Shown here piece by piece: positions 25,882-34,769 of a DNA stretch of 64,000 bases. The stretch is from Acinetobacter sp. WC-141 (GTDB lineage: Bacteria > Pseudomonadota > Gammaproteobacteria > Pseudomonadales > Moraxellaceae), in the NCBI RefSeq assembly GCF_000313935.1, contig NZ_AMSS01000045.1, positions 1 through 64,000 of the forward strand. Reading direction: 5' to 3'. Made by a program: the position numbers and the translations under genes. The notes beneath the pieces were generated by a model. That model did not search any database. It had not been told where the DNA came from and worked only from the letters and a program-made list of their open reading frames with translations. Numbering within the stretch: the first letter of the stretch is position 1; every line of letters begins with the position of its first letter.

Positions 25882-25952
25882 AAATATCAGCAGCCTGAAC
25901 AGATGTTTGGGCTGCTTTTGAGCAAAATAACAAAAAATGCAAGGAACTTCAT

Positions 25953-27212
25953 GTGATTAAAGAAATTTTACTGGCCGATACCCATAACTATCACGGTATT
26001 TTAGATGAACGTTTTATTGATTTAGCCCACCAATTTAGCCGTCTGCAAGATGCAAGAACGGGACAAGGTGGAGCTGCATTAGCGGTTTATTTTAGAGGCC
26101 AGAAAGTTGTAGATATCTACACAGGTCTAAAATCACAAAGTGAAGCATGGCAACCTGAAACTTTGGCAGTTTGCTACTCTACAGGTAAAGGTGTGCTTGC
26201 AACTTTAGCGCATATTTTAGTAAGTGAAGGTTTTTTAGAATACGACAAACCGATTGCGACTTATTGGCCTGAGTTTGCTCAAAATGGTAAAGAGCAAATG
26301 ACTTTACGTCATGTGCTAAGTCATCAAAGCGGTATGTTTGATGTTCGAAATATTATCGAAAGTGCAAGAGAAATGCTCGACTGGTCACACATGTTAGATG
26401 TAGTCGCGGCGACTAAGCCTAGATTCCTTGCAGGAGAGGGCAATGCTTATCAAGCTTTAACATTTGGCTGGCTTGTCGGTGGAGTACTTGAAAAAGCAAC
26501 TGGTCAATCTTTAGATCAGCTCATGCAAAAATATCTCGTTGAGCCTTTGCAGTTAGACGGCGCTTATTTTGGTACGCCTGCAAGTGAGCTAGACCGTGTA
26601 GCACGTTTAATTATTCAACCCAAACCTGAAAAACCAGCGGCTCCCGAAGTTGAAAAACCTAAAAAGCCTCAAGCACGCAAGAGTTCACTCTCTGAAAAAA
26701 TGATTACGTGGACGGGGCAAGATCCGCAAGATTTTCAGGATGCCATGATTCCAAAAGGAATGAAGCATTTTAGTTTCTTTAGTGATGAAGGGTTACAAGC
26801 AGTCATTCCAGCGGCGAACGGCACGTTTACTGCAAATAGTCTTGCTAAAATTTATGCGATGCTGGCAAATCACGGTGAATGGGATGGACAGCAACTTATT
26901 CGCCCAGAAGTATTTAAAGAACTCAGTACCATTCAAAGTTATGCACGTGATCGAGTCATGCCAATTCCGATGAATTGGCGTTTAGGATATCACCGCATTA
27001 TTACCATGGGTAAACGTGCTAAAAATGGCTTTGGACATATTGGTTACAATGGTTCAGGGGCGTGGTGCGATCCTGAGCGCGACCTGAGTTTTGCCTATAC
27101 CCATAACTTTCAAATTGGTTCAATCACGGGTGATTACCGTTTGTGGGGACTGACTCAAGAAGCCTTACGTTGCACTGACCAAATTTTAAAAGGCCGTAAA
27201 GGCTGGTTCTGA
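25953..27212 (+). CDS. serine hydrolase of the class C beta-lactamase/EstB type, GTG start
   Basis: The product is 419 residues, cytoplasmic by absence of a signal peptide. The Ser-x-x-Lys active site is in CYSTGKGVL (about residues 72-80) and a downstream HVLSHQSG segment is typical. This fold covers beta-lactamases, DD-peptidases and carboxylesterases; lack of export makes an EstB-like esterase or acyl hydrolase most likely. A Pro/Lys-rich insertion near residues 225-245 (EKPAAPEVEKPKKPQ) is unusual. Start is the GTG at 25953 with AAGGA upstream. It lies 71 bp after MaoC and may be cotranscribed. Confidence 0.82.
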   Translation: MIKEILLADTHNYHGILDERFIDLAHQFSRLQDARTGQGGAALAVYFRGQKVVDIYTGLKSQSEAWQPETLAVCYSTGKGVLATLAHILVSEGFLEYDKPIATYWPEFAQNGKEQMTLRHVLSHQSGMFDVRNIIESAREMLDWSHMLDVVAATKPRFLAGEGNAYQALTFGWLVGGVLEKATGQSLDQLMQKYLVEPLQLDGAYFGTPASELDRVARLIIQPKPEKPAAPEVEKPKKPQARKSSLSEKMITWTGQDPQDFQDAMIPKGMKHFSFFSDEGLQAVIPAANGTFTANSLAKIYAMLANHGEWDGQQLIRPEVFKELSTIQSYARDRVMPIPMNWRLGYHRIITMGKRAKNGFGHIGYNGSGAWCDPERDLSFAYTHNFQIGSITGDYRLWGLTQEALRCTDQILKGRKGWF

Positions 27213-27225
27213 TTTTAATGTTTTA

Positions 27226-27253
27226 AAGCTGGTATTTTAATTAATGCCAGCTT
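27226..27253. terminator. bidirectional terminator between the serine hydrolase and amvR genes
   Basis: AAGCTGGTATT and AATGCCAGCTT form an 11-bp stem with one wobble and a TTAATT loop, in the 47-bp gap between two converging genes. Confidence 0.8.
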
Positions 27254-27259
27254 CTATAT

Positions 27260-27838
27260 TTATAATAATTCTAGACGAAGAATAGCCTCGGTATGACGCT
27301 TAAAGTCTTCTTCAGCTAAACCGTGTAAACCAAGTTGATAAATACCTTCTAATCCGCACACAAAAGCAATGAGTCGCCAAGCTATGTCTGTTGAATTAGA
27401 TATATTTTTAAATTCACCTTCTTTTTTACCAGATTCAATGGCTTGCACAATTGTTTGATGCCAATTCTGCATGGCAAGGTTATAAGCCTTTCGTATTTCA
27501 ACATCTTGTTCAATTAAGAGTTCAGCCTCATTCCATAAGCGTAAGTAGGGCTGAAGTCTATCTATATTTTCTGCGCCTAATAAGATGAATAGCCTTTGAA
27601 ATTGGCTAGTCGTTTTTAGGGTTTGTTCAATTTCATCAAGCTGTTCCATGAGCTTTAAAAAAGCTTCAGCTTTTAAATGAGATGCCGAAGAAAAGTGGTG
27701 GTGAACTTGTCCGGTTGATGTTTGTGCTTCTGTTGCGATTCGGCGTACCGTCATGGCTGTAAAACCTTCAGCCAAAGCAACTTGCATGGCTGCTTGCAGA
27801 ATCATTTCTCTGCGTTGATCGCGATTAAGATAGGCCAT
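27260..27838 (-). CDS. amvR: TetR-family repressor AmvR, divergent from amvA
   Basis: The product is 192 residues. The N-terminal TetR helix-turn-helix is RREMILQAAMQVALAEGF, then MTVRRIATEAQTSTGQVHHH; the rest is a helical ligand domain. It diverges from the DHA2 pump gene amvA, and A. baumannii AmvR is known to repress amvA, with dicationic biocides and spermidine as inducers. I start at the ATG at 27838 after AGGTGAAAG; the longer frame to 27868 lacks a site. Two matching palindromes in the intergenic DNA are its probable operators. Confidence 0.88.
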   Translation of the reverse strand: MAYLNRDQRREMILQAAMQVALAEGFTAMTVRRIATEAQTSTGQVHHHFSSASHLKAEAFLKLMEQLDEIEQTLKTTSQFQRLFILLGAENIDRLQPYLRLWNEAELLIEQDVEIRKAYNLAMQNWHQTIVQAIESGKKEGEFKNISNSTDIAWRLIAFVCGLEGIYQLGLHGLAEEDFKRHTEAILRLELL

Positions 27839-27887
27839 GTTTCTTTCACCTGACTGAATTCGACACAAATTACATTAAAACTAAAAG

Positions 27888-27903
27888 TTGGACAAGTGTC
27901 CAA
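27888..27903. promoter_or_regulatory. operator 1 (AmvR), covering the amvA -35 box
   Basis: TTGGACAAGTGTCCAA is a 16-bp dyad with exact 7-bp arms TTGGACA/TGTCCAA and a 2-bp centre. Its first six bases, TTGGAC, sit exactly where a -35 box would for the TATAAT at 27911-27916. Confidence 0.8.
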
Positions 27904-27916
27904 TTGTGTATATAAT
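27888..27916 (+). promoter_or_regulatory. sigma-70-type promoter of amvA
   Basis: The -35 TTGGAC (27888-27893) and a perfect -10 TATAAT (27911-27916) are 17 bp apart. Transcription would start near 27923, about 40 bases before the amvA ATG. Confidence 0.75.
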
Positions 27917-27925
27917 AACCATGAT

Positions 27926-27941
27926 TTGAACACATGTCCAA
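27926..27941. promoter_or_regulatory. operator 2 (AmvR), at the amvA transcription start
   Basis: TTGAACACATGTCCAA matches operator 1 in arm sequence with one mismatch (TTGAACA for TTGGACA). The two dyad centres are 38 bp apart, and this copy lies just downstream of the predicted +1, so bound repressor would block both recognition and early elongation. Confidence 0.75.
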
Positions 27942-27963
27942 GTTTTGGATATTGAAGAGCGTT

Positions 27964-29442
27964 ATGCAAAAAAAATGGTTAATCCTGACAATTATCGTCC
28001 TTATTTATTTACCAGTTACGATTGATGCAACGGTGATGCATGTTGCAACACCATCTTTAAGTGCAGCATTGAATTTAACAGCCAATCAGCTTTTATGGGT
28101 CATTGATATTTATTCACTGATTATGGCGGGTTTGATTTTGCCGATGGGTGCACTTGGTGATCGTATTGGCTTTAAAAAATTATTATTTATTGGAACTGCA
28201 ATTTTTGGAGTCGGTTCCTTAGCTGCAGCTTTTTCTCCAACAGCTTATGCCTTAATTGCTTCCCGTGCTGTTTTAGGTCTAGGGGCAGCGATGCTTATTC
28301 CGGCCACTTTATCAGGCATCCGTAATGCTTTTACCGAAGAAAAGCAGAGGAATTTTGCACTTGGTCTTTGGTCTACAGTGGGTGGTGGCGGAGCAGCTTT
28401 TGGTCCATTGGTTGGTGGATTTGTATTAGAACACTTCCATTGGGGAGCTGTTTTCCTTATTAACATTCCGATTATTTTAGTGGTTCTGGTCATGATCGCG
28501 ATGATCATTCCTAAACAACAAGAGAAAACTGATCAGCCAATTAACTTAGGGCAAGCTTTAATTTTGGTTGTAGCCATTTTAAGCCTCATCTATTCAATCA
28601 AATCGGCGATGTACAACTTCTCGGTACTTACAGTTGTGATGTTTGTGATTGGGGTAAGTACTTTAATTCACTTCATTCGAAGCCAAAAAAGAACGACCAC
28701 GCCAATGATTGATCTGGAATTGTTTAAACATCCAGTGATTTCTACCAGCATTGTCATGGCTGTGGTTTCTATGATTGCTCTGGTTGGTTTCGAATTACTC
28801 TTGTCTCAAGAGTTGCAGTTTGTGCATGGTTTTTCTCCCTTACAGGCAGCCATGTTTATTATTCCTTTCATGATCGCAATTAGTTTAGGTGGCCCATTAG
28901 CAGGTATTTGCTTAAATAAATGGGGGCTTAGACTTGTATCTACTGTTGGTATTTTAATAAGTGGATTTAGTCTATGGGGACTTGCTCAGCTTAACTTCTC
29001 GACCGATCACTTTTTAGCATGGACGTGTATGGTCTTTTTAGGCTTTAGTATTGAGATTGCTTTGCTGGCCTCAACTGCTGCCATTATGTCATCTGTACCG
29101 CCTCAAAAAGCGAGTGCAGCAGGTGCTATTGAAGGTATGGCCTATGAACTTGGCGCTGGTTTGGGTGTTGCTATTTTCGGGTTAATGTTGTCCTGGTTTT
29201 ATAGTCGTTCAATTATTTTGCCCGAAGGACTTCCGACAAGCTTAATTGAAAAAGCGAGTATTTCGATCGGTGAAACCATGCAATTAGCATCTAGTCTTGA
29301 AAATCCTTTAGGAGGACAGTTGGTTGCAGTTGCTCAGCAAGCTTTTAGCTATGCCCATAGTTGGGTGCTTACAATCTCAGCTATTTGTTTTTTCCTTTTA
29401 ACTGTATTTGTCTGGTTTAGTTTTCCTAAGAAAGTGAATTAA
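27964..29442 (+). CDS. amvA: DHA2-family multidrug/biocide exporter AmvA (14 helices)
   Basis: The product is 492 residues with about fourteen membrane segments. DHA2 motifs are visible: LPVTIDATVMHVATPSL in helix 1, MGALGDRIGFKK (motif A) and the motif-C-like region around VGGGGAAFGPLVGGF. AmvA of A. baumannii exports disinfectants, dyes, erythromycin, chlorhexidine and polyamines by proton exchange at the inner membrane. Start is the ATG at 27964; the frame extends upstream to 27934 but would include the operator region. Control by the divergent AmvR is visible in the two operators. Confidence 0.93.
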   Translation: MQKKWLILTIIVLIYLPVTIDATVMHVATPSLSAALNLTANQLLWVIDIYSLIMAGLILPMGALGDRIGFKKLLFIGTAIFGVGSLAAAFSPTAYALIASRAVLGLGAAMLIPATLSGIRNAFTEEKQRNFALGLWSTVGGGGAAFGPLVGGFVLEHFHWGAVFLINIPIILVVLVMIAMIIPKQQEKTDQPINLGQALILVVAILSLIYSIKSAMYNFSVLTVVMFVIGVSTLIHFIRSQKRTTTPMIDLELFKHPVISTSIVMAVVSMIALVGFELLLSQELQFVHGFSPLQAAMFIIPFMIAISLGGPLAGICLNKWGLRLVSTVGILISGFSLWGLAQLNFSTDHFLAWTCMVFLGFSIEIALLASTAAIMSSVPPQKASAAGAIEGMAYELGAGLGVAIFGLMLSWFYSRSIILPEGLPTSLIEKASISIGETMQLASSLENPLGGQLVAVAQQAFSYAHSWVLTISAICFFLLTVFVWFSFPKKVN

Positions 29443-29456
29443 AACGATTTAGGGTA

Positions 29457-29498
29457 TTTAAAGCTTCGGTCAAAATGTTCTTTATCCGAAGCTTTAAA
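29457..29498 (+). terminator. terminator of amvA
   Basis: TTTAAAGCTTCGG and CCGAAGCTTTAAA form a 13-bp perfect stem with a 16-base loop, 14 bases after the amvA stop. Confidence 0.7.
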
Positions 29499-29615
29499 AT
29501 AACTGATAGTGCAGACAAATGGGGCAGTTCGCAGTTTATCTGTACGGATATGAGCTTTATACGTTCACACTCTTTTAAAAACAAAGTATGCTTATGCCTG
29601 TAAAAAGGAGCATAC

Positions 29616-31742
29616 ATGTATCAAGTACTTGCTAGAAAATACCGTCCACGTAATTTCAATGAGTTAGTGGGACAAAACCACGTTTCTCGTGCATTAAGTA
29701 GTGCATTGGAACGCGGTCGTCTACACCATGCTTATTTATTTACAGGAACGCGTGGTGTGGGTAAAACCACAATTGCACGTATTTTAGCCAAGTGTTTAAA
29801 CTGCGAAACAGGTGTGACTTCTACGCCATGTGAAGTCTGCGCAACGTGTAAAGCGGTAAATGAAGGTCGTTTTATTGACCTGATTGAAATTGATGCTGCT
29901 TCAAGAACAAAAGTAGAAGATACGCGTGAACTTTTAGACAACGTTCCTTATGCGCCAACGCAAGGCCGTTTTAAAGTTTACCTGATTGACGAAGTACATA
30001 TGTTATCTACGCATTCCTTTAATGCGTTATTAAAAACATTAGAAGAACCACCCGAACATGTTAAGTTTCTGTTTGCAACGACTGACCCACAAAAGTTACC
30101 GATTACGGTAATTTCACGTTGTTTGCAATTTACCTTACGACCTCTTGCTGTAGATGAAATTACAAAGCATCTTGGTGCGATTCTTGAAAAAGAACAGATC
30201 GTTTCTGATCAAGATGCGATTTGGCAAATTGCCGAATCTGCACAAGGATCATTACGTGATGCATTATCTTTAACCGATCAGGCAATTGCTTATGGTCAAG
30301 GTTCGGTACATCACCAAGATGTTAAAGAAATGCTCGGTCTAATTGACCGTACGATTATTTATGATTTGATTTTAGCGATTCATCAAAACCAACGTGAAAA
30401 GGTGAGTCAGCTTTTATTACAATTTAGACATCAAGCACTAGATGTTTCGCTTGTACTTGATCAGTTGATTTCGACATTGCATGAATTGGCAATTTTGCAA
30501 TATCTGCCTGATTTAAGTTTGAAATATAGCGATGAAATTAATCGCAAAATCATGCAGCTGTCTAAGCTAATTTCTGCTCAAGATTTGCAGCTTTATTATC
30601 AGATCGCATGTAAAGGACGTTCAGACTTACAACTTGCTGTAACGCAAGAACAAGGTTTTGAAATGTGCGTTTTACGCTTATTGGCATTCCGTCCTTTAGC
30701 GCCAAATGAAATTGTAGTGTCAGAGCCAGTTCAGCAAAATGAGCAAGCGGTGGTAGCTTTGAGTCAACAGACTCAACCCACAGCTCAGGAGATTACTCCA
30801 GTAAATACTGTTCAGCCTGTTGAAGTGATTAGCCAACCCGCTATGATTGAACCTGAACCTGAACCTGAACCTGAACCTGAACCTGAACCTGAACCTGAAC
30901 CTGAACCTGAACCTGAACCTGAACCTGAACCTGAACCTGAACCTGAACCTGAACCTGAACCTAGGTCTAATCAGGATTTAATGGTATTTGATCCAAATCA
31001 TCATGAGCTGATTGGACTTGAGTCATCAGTTGTTCAAGAGACCGTTAGTGTTCTGGAAGAAGATTTCATTCCAGTACCAGAACAAAAGTTAGTACAAGTT
31101 CAGGCAGAAACCCAAGCCAAACAAATTGAATCTGAACCAGCTTTCACTGCTGAACCTATGGGTTTATTTGAAACGCCTAACGCTGAATTTTCACTTGCCC
31201 AAGATACGCCTGATCTTGCTTCTGAACCTGTTATTGAACAACAGTCATTTGTGCAAGCTGAAGAGGTCGTAGAAACGGTTGTTGTTGAAAAGCAATCGAG
31301 TACAAATAATGCTGGGCAGCTTATGCCTCAGGATATTTTAAAGCTCACTACACAAACCTTAGAAGGCGAGTGGACACTTGAAAAATGGGAGTATTGGTTT
31401 AGAAATAGTCAGCTTTCTCCAGCTGTTCAAGAACTTGCTCAGCATGGGGTGATGACTGGAGAAATTGGTGGCAATACTGTTTTCCATATTCCTCAAGAAT
31501 ATGAAAATATGCTGACCCAATTACAGCAAGGTCTTATTGATGCATTAAATGAGCAATGGCCAAATACTCAATTTACAGTTGAATATGGGGTATTAAATAC
31601 ATCTACACCCTATACCATTCAAAGTGCACGTAAAGAAAAAGCCTTTCAAAGAGCAGCCGAGCTGTTACAGCAACAGCCAGTTATTAAGAGCCTCATAGAG
31701 ACTTTTGATGGCGAATTACAAAATATTCAATTAAAGCCTTAA
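29616..31742 (+). CDS. dnaX: DNA polymerase III subunits gamma and tau
   Basis: The product is 708 residues, the clamp-loader ATPase that also links the polymerase to the helicase. Walker A is [13 protein letters not shown] (about 43-55), the zinc module is [19 protein letters not shown], and Walker B is IDEVHMLS. The AAA+ core ends near 360. The tau linker contains 19 tandem Glu-Pro pairs (residues 412-449). An acidic region then leads to a C-terminal domain starting around [19 protein letters not shown] see no obvious A-rich slippery heptamer plus hairpin for the short gamma form. The ybaB-recR genes often found after dnaX are absent here. Confidence 0.95.
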   Translation: MYQVLARKYRPRNFNELVGQNHVSRALSSALERGRLHHAYLFTGTRGVGKTTIARILAKCLNCETGVTSTPCEVCATCKAVNEGRFIDLIEIDAASRTKVEDTRELLDNVPYAPTQGRFKVYLIDEVHMLSTHSFNALLKTLEEPPEHVKFLFATTDPQKLPITVISRCLQFTLRPLAVDEITKHLGAILEKEQIVSDQDAIWQIAESAQGSLRDALSLTDQAIAYGQGSVHHQDVKEMLGLIDRTIIYDLILAIHQNQREKVSQLLLQFRHQALDVSLVLDQLISTLHELAILQYLPDLSLKYSDEINRKIMQLSKLISAQDLQLYYQIACKGRSDLQLAVTQEQGFEMCVLRLLAFRPLAPNEIVVSEPVQQNEQAVVALSQQTQPTAQEITPVNTVQPVEVISQPAMIEPEPEPEPEPEPEPEPEPEPEPEPEPEPEPEPEPEPEPRSNQDLMVFDPNHHELIGLESSVVQETVSVLEEDFIPVPEQKLVQVQAETQAKQIESEPAFTAEPMGLFETPNAEFSLAQDTPDLASEPVIEQQSFVQAEEVVETVVVEKQSSTNNAGQLMPQDILKLTTQTLEGEWTLEKWEYWFRNSQLSPAVQELAQHGVMTGEIGGNTVFHIPQEYENMLTQLQQGLIDALNEQWPNTQFTVEYGVLNTSTPYTIQSARKEKAFQRAAELLQQQPVIKSLIETFDGELQNIQLKP
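30849..30962 (+). repeat. GAACCT hexanucleotide repeat, 19 copies, inside dnaX
   Basis: GAACCT is repeated 19 times without interruption over 114 bp and encodes (Glu-Pro)19 in frame. As the unit is six bases, copy number can vary without a frameshift, lengthening or shortening a rigid linker in tau. Perfect repeats of this length are prone to slippage. Confidence 0.95.
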
Positions 31743-31752
31743 CTTTTTTAGT

Positions 31753-31798
31753 CCTGTGAAGAGCTTGGAAATTATAAAATTCCACGCTTTTTCACGGG
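31753..31798 (+). terminator. long imperfect hairpin after dnaX
   Basis: CCTGTGAA (31753-31760) can pair with TTCACGGG (31791-31798), with further partial pairing of GGAA and TTCC inside. The T run is internal rather than following, so this is a doubtful terminator. Confidence 0.35.
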
Positions 31799-31879
31799 AT
31801 TGAAACATTCAAGTCACGTCACTGTCATTGTACTTTTCTATGTTAGCCATTTTAGATTTTAAATGGATTGTACATAGCG

Positions 31880-32032
31880 ATGAAAAGGCAATACACAGGA
31901 ATAACTTCTTTTAAATATTCCTATTTTTTATTGATTGGCGCGATTCTGCTGAGTGGTTGTAACGACTCATCAAATGATAATTCAAATGCCCCAGACACAG
32001 GTAAAAAGCCTGTAATGCGCTGTGCTCCATAA
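31880..32032 (+). CDS. small lipoprotein upstream of phospholipase C
   Basis: Translation from the ATG at 31880 gives 50 residues. A signal segment (YFLLIGAILLSGC) carries lipobox LLSGC with the acylated Cys near position 27, followed by an Asn/Ser-rich tail ending MRCAP. It stops at 32032, 26 bases before the plc start, so the two are probably cotranscribed. It may assist phospholipase export or folding, as small accessory genes of some secreted phospholipases do, but no such family is recognised. Confidence 0.65.
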   Translation: MKRQYTGITSFKYSYFLLIGAILLSGCNDSSNDNSNAPDTGKKPVMRCAP

Positions 32033-32057
32033 CTTAAATAATAAAAAGAACCTGATC

Positions 32058-34286
32058 ATGATTACACGCCGTAAATTTTTAAATTATTCTTTAAATATGG
32101 GCTTTGGTGCTGCGGCATTGGCAACTTTCCCATCTAGTATCCAAAAAGCTTTAGCTATTCCTGCAAACAATAAAACTGGCACTATTCAAGATGTCGAACA
32201 CGTTATTATTTTAATGCAGGAAAACCGATCCTTTGACCATTACTTTGGAACACTAAAAGGTGTTCGAGGTTTTGCTGATCGTTTTACGATTCCTCTGCCA
32301 AGTGGCCGACGTGTTTGGGAGCAACTTAGAAGTAATGGGCAAGTTCTAACGCCTTTTCATTTAGATGGTACAGCCAATAATGCACAGCGTGCAGATGGTA
32401 CGCCACATACATGGAATGACAGTCAGCTGGCTTGGGACAATGGACGGATGGCGAATTGGCCAGCACACAAAACTGATATATCCATGGGTTATTTTAAAGA
32501 AAAAGAAATTCCATATCAGTTTGCCCTTGCGAATGCCTTTACGATCTGTGATGCCTACCATTGTTCTATGCACACGGGAACAGATGCAAACCGATCTTTT
32601 CATTTAACGGGGACAAATGGTGCAACACCGATTAAGCGCTCATTTGTAAACAATGAGTGGGACTGGATTGATGGTAACCCCGCTACGGCAGATCGTGGTT
32701 ATACATGGAAGACTTATGCCGAACGTTTGGAAGAAGCAGGGGTAAACTGGATTTGTTATCAAAATATGCCCGATGAATGGGGCGATAACATGCTTGGTGC
32801 ATTCCGTTCTTTTAGAAAGGCGAACATTGCATCTGGTTATCCAGTTTCAAGCGGTGGCGAACCGAATAAACCGTATGCCGATACGGGTCAAAAGCTACCG
32901 TATAAAGCCTATGATGCTACGACTGATAATGCTAAAAATCCATTATATAAAGGCATTGCAAATACGCTGCCGGGCAATAAGCCAGAAGAGTATCTCGATG
33001 CTTTTAAACGAGACATTCGTGAAGGTAAATTACCTCAAGTGTCTTGGATTAATGCGCCATCGATTTACTGCGAACATCCAGATCCTTCAAGCCCTGTTCA
33101 AGGTGCATGGTTTATTCAAGAAATTATTGATGCATTAACTGCTGTACCAGAGGTTTGGAGCAAAACAGCACTGATTATCAATTTCGATGAAAATGATGGC
33201 TATTTTGATCACGTACCATCACCATCTGCGCCATCTCGTCTCAAAAATGGCCAGTACGCAGGTAAATCGACATTAAGTAGTGCCGATATGCAGTATGAAT
33301 ATTTTGACCATGCTGCGCCTGAAGGAAGCCATTCTCAGCCTACACCTGATGGACGAGTTTATGGTCCAGGTCCACGTGTTCCGTTATATGTGATTTCCCC
33401 ATGGAGCCGTGGTGGTTGGGTGAACTCACAAGTTTTTGACCATACTTCTGTGCTCATGTTTTTAGAAAAGCGTTTTGGTGTAAAAGAGCCAAATATCAGC
33501 CCATACCGCCGTGCAGTATGTGGTGATTTAACCAGTGCATTTAACTTTAAAACACCAAATGCAGATGTTTTACCGCAGCTGAATGGTAGACAAACACGTG
33601 TGCAGGCAGATGAGTTAAGAGAAAATCAAGAATCTTTGCCAGCTGTTCCTGTACCCACGGATATTAAATTGCCGATTCAGCAAAGTGGCATACGCTTGTC
33701 ACGTGCATTGCCTTACGAGTTGCACACCAGCGCGCGCTGTAAAGTGGATGGAAAATTGCAATTAATATTTTCTAACACAGGCAAACAGGCTGCGGTTTTC
33801 CATGTTTATGACAAGCTCAACTTAGACCGAATTCCTAAGCGTTATATTGTCGAGCCGAATAAAACCTTAGACGATGAATGGAACGCTTTAAAAGATAATC
33901 TAGGCCGTTATGACTTATGGGTACTTGGTCCAAATGGCTACCATCGTCATTTCAAAGGGGATACTCAACGTATTACCGATAGTGGCGTTAAACCTGAAAT
34001 TCGAGTGTGCTATGACATCGCGAATGGTGATGTTTATGTCGAACTTATGAATGAAGGAACCAAGGATACTATATTGACGGTAAAACCTTGTGCATACCGA
34101 CAAGATGGGCCGTTACAACTGACCGTAAAAGCAGGACAAGTGGTTAAGCAACATTGGGCTTTGGCTGATGTCGGGCATTGGTATGATTTTGAAGTTACGA
34201 GTCAGAGTGATCCATATTATTACCGACGTTTTGCTGGTCGAGTTGAAACGGGTGAAGACTCCTTTAGTGATCCTGCTATGATGTAA
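32058..34286 (+). CDS. plc1: phosphocholine-specific phospholipase C, Tat-exported
   Basis: The product is 742 residues. The N-terminus MITRRKFLNYSLNMGF carries a twin-arginine signal with a hydrophobic stretch and processing near ALAIP. The catalytic phosphoesterase domain contains ILMQENRSFDHYFGTLKG and later FDENDGYFDHVPSPSAPS, which provide the metal and nucleophile region of the acid-phosphatase-like superfamily. Two C-terminal beta domains (from about 560) are typical of PlcN/PlcH-type enzymes. It hydrolyses phosphatidylcholine and is a known virulence factor type in A. baumannii, which has two such enzymes; calling this Plc1 relies on remembered neighbourhood (next to dnaX and amvA). 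Confidence 0.88.
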   Translation: MITRRKFLNYSLNMGFGAAALATFPSSIQKALAIPANNKTGTIQDVEHVIILMQENRSFDHYFGTLKGVRGFADRFTIPLPSGRRVWEQLRSNGQVLTPFHLDGTANNAQRADGTPHTWNDSQLAWDNGRMANWPAHKTDISMGYFKEKEIPYQFALANAFTICDAYHCSMHTGTDANRSFHLTGTNGATPIKRSFVNNEWDWIDGNPATADRGYTWKTYAERLEEAGVNWICYQNMPDEWGDNMLGAFRSFRKANIASGYPVSSGGEPNKPYADTGQKLPYKAYDATTDNAKNPLYKGIANTLPGNKPEEYLDAFKRDIREGKLPQVSWINAPSIYCEHPDPSSPVQGAWFIQEIIDALTAVPEVWSKTALIINFDENDGYFDHVPSPSAPSRLKNGQYAGKSTLSSADMQYEYFDHAAPEGSHSQPTPDGRVYGPGPRVPLYVISPWSRGGWVNSQVFDHTSVLMFLEKRFGVKEPNISPYRRAVCGDLTSAFNFKTPNADVLPQLNGRQTRVQADELRENQESLPAVPVPTDIKLPIQQSGIRLSRALPYELHTSARCKVDGKLQLIFSNTGKQAAVFHVYDKLNLDRIPKRYIVEPNKTLDDEWNALKDNLGRYDLWVLGPNGYHRHFKGDTQRITDSGVKPEIRVCYDIANGDVYVELMNEGTKDTILTVKPCAYRQDGPLQLTVKAGQVVKQHWALADVGHWYDFEVTSQSDPYYYRRFAGRVETGEDSFSDPAMM

Positions 34287-34294
34287 GTTTGAAC

Positions 34295-34329
34295 GAGGCA
34301 AAAAGAATAAATCATTTTCTTTTTGCCTC
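34295..34329. terminator. bidirectional terminator after plc
   Basis: GAGGCAAAAAGA and TCTTTTTGCCTC form a 12-bp perfect stem between two converging genes, followed by ATTTTCT. Confidence 0.8.
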
Positions 34330-34334
34330 ATTTT

Positions 34335-34769
34335 CTATAATAAATAACTTTTTAAAGCTTCACGAACTGACTCAGAAATTGGCACAGTCTTACGCGTTTC
34401 ACGATCTACAAACACATGCACAAAATGTCCCTGAGCAGAGGCTTGCTCTTGGTCTTGTTTAAAGATTGCCAATTCATAACGTAGTGAAGTCGTACCGATT
34501 TTTCCAATCGCAACACCTACTTGAATAATTTCGGGAAATGACAACTCTTGGAAAAAACTACACGCAGAATCTACCACTAATCCAATGGATGGTGCTTTAT
34601 GAATATCAAAACCTGTTTTTTGAATGAGCAAAGCATTGGCTGCTGTATCGAAGTAGCTATAGTAAGTCACATTATTCACATGACCATAAATATCGTTATC
34701 TGCCCAGCGAGTTTGAATATCTAAAAAAAACTTAAATTGATCTCGGGTTTTTAAAGCGGGTTTAGTCAT
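34335..34769 (-). CDS. 4-hydroxybenzoyl-CoA-type acyl-CoA thioesterase
   Basis: The product is 144 residues, a single hot-dog domain. The active-site stretch is RWADNDIYGHVNNVTYYSYF, where the Asp and the NxxY pattern of the 4HBT/YbgC group are conserved. It would hydrolyse acyl-CoA thioesters in the cytoplasm; the chain length is not predictable. Its ATG shares one base with the stop of the preceding alcohol dehydrogenase gene (TAATG), so translational coupling is expected. The pair suggests a fatty or aromatic acyl metabolism role. Confidence 0.85.
   Translation of the reverse strand: MTKPALKTRDQFKFFLDIQTRWADNDIYGHVNNVTYYSYFDTAANALLIQKTGFDIHKAPSIGLVVDSACSFFQELSFPEIIQVGVAIGKIGTTSLRYELAIFKQDQEQASAQGHFVHVFVDRETRKTVPISESVREALKSYLL

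Noticed and set aside
25953..27212. Beta-lactamase resistance gene
   Set aside because: It has the SxxK fold but no export signal and sits among acyl-metabolism genes, so an esterase-type role is far more likely.
30849..30962. The GAACCT repeat as a CRISPR array
   Set aside because: The units are contiguous six-base copies with no spacers and are in frame inside dnaX.
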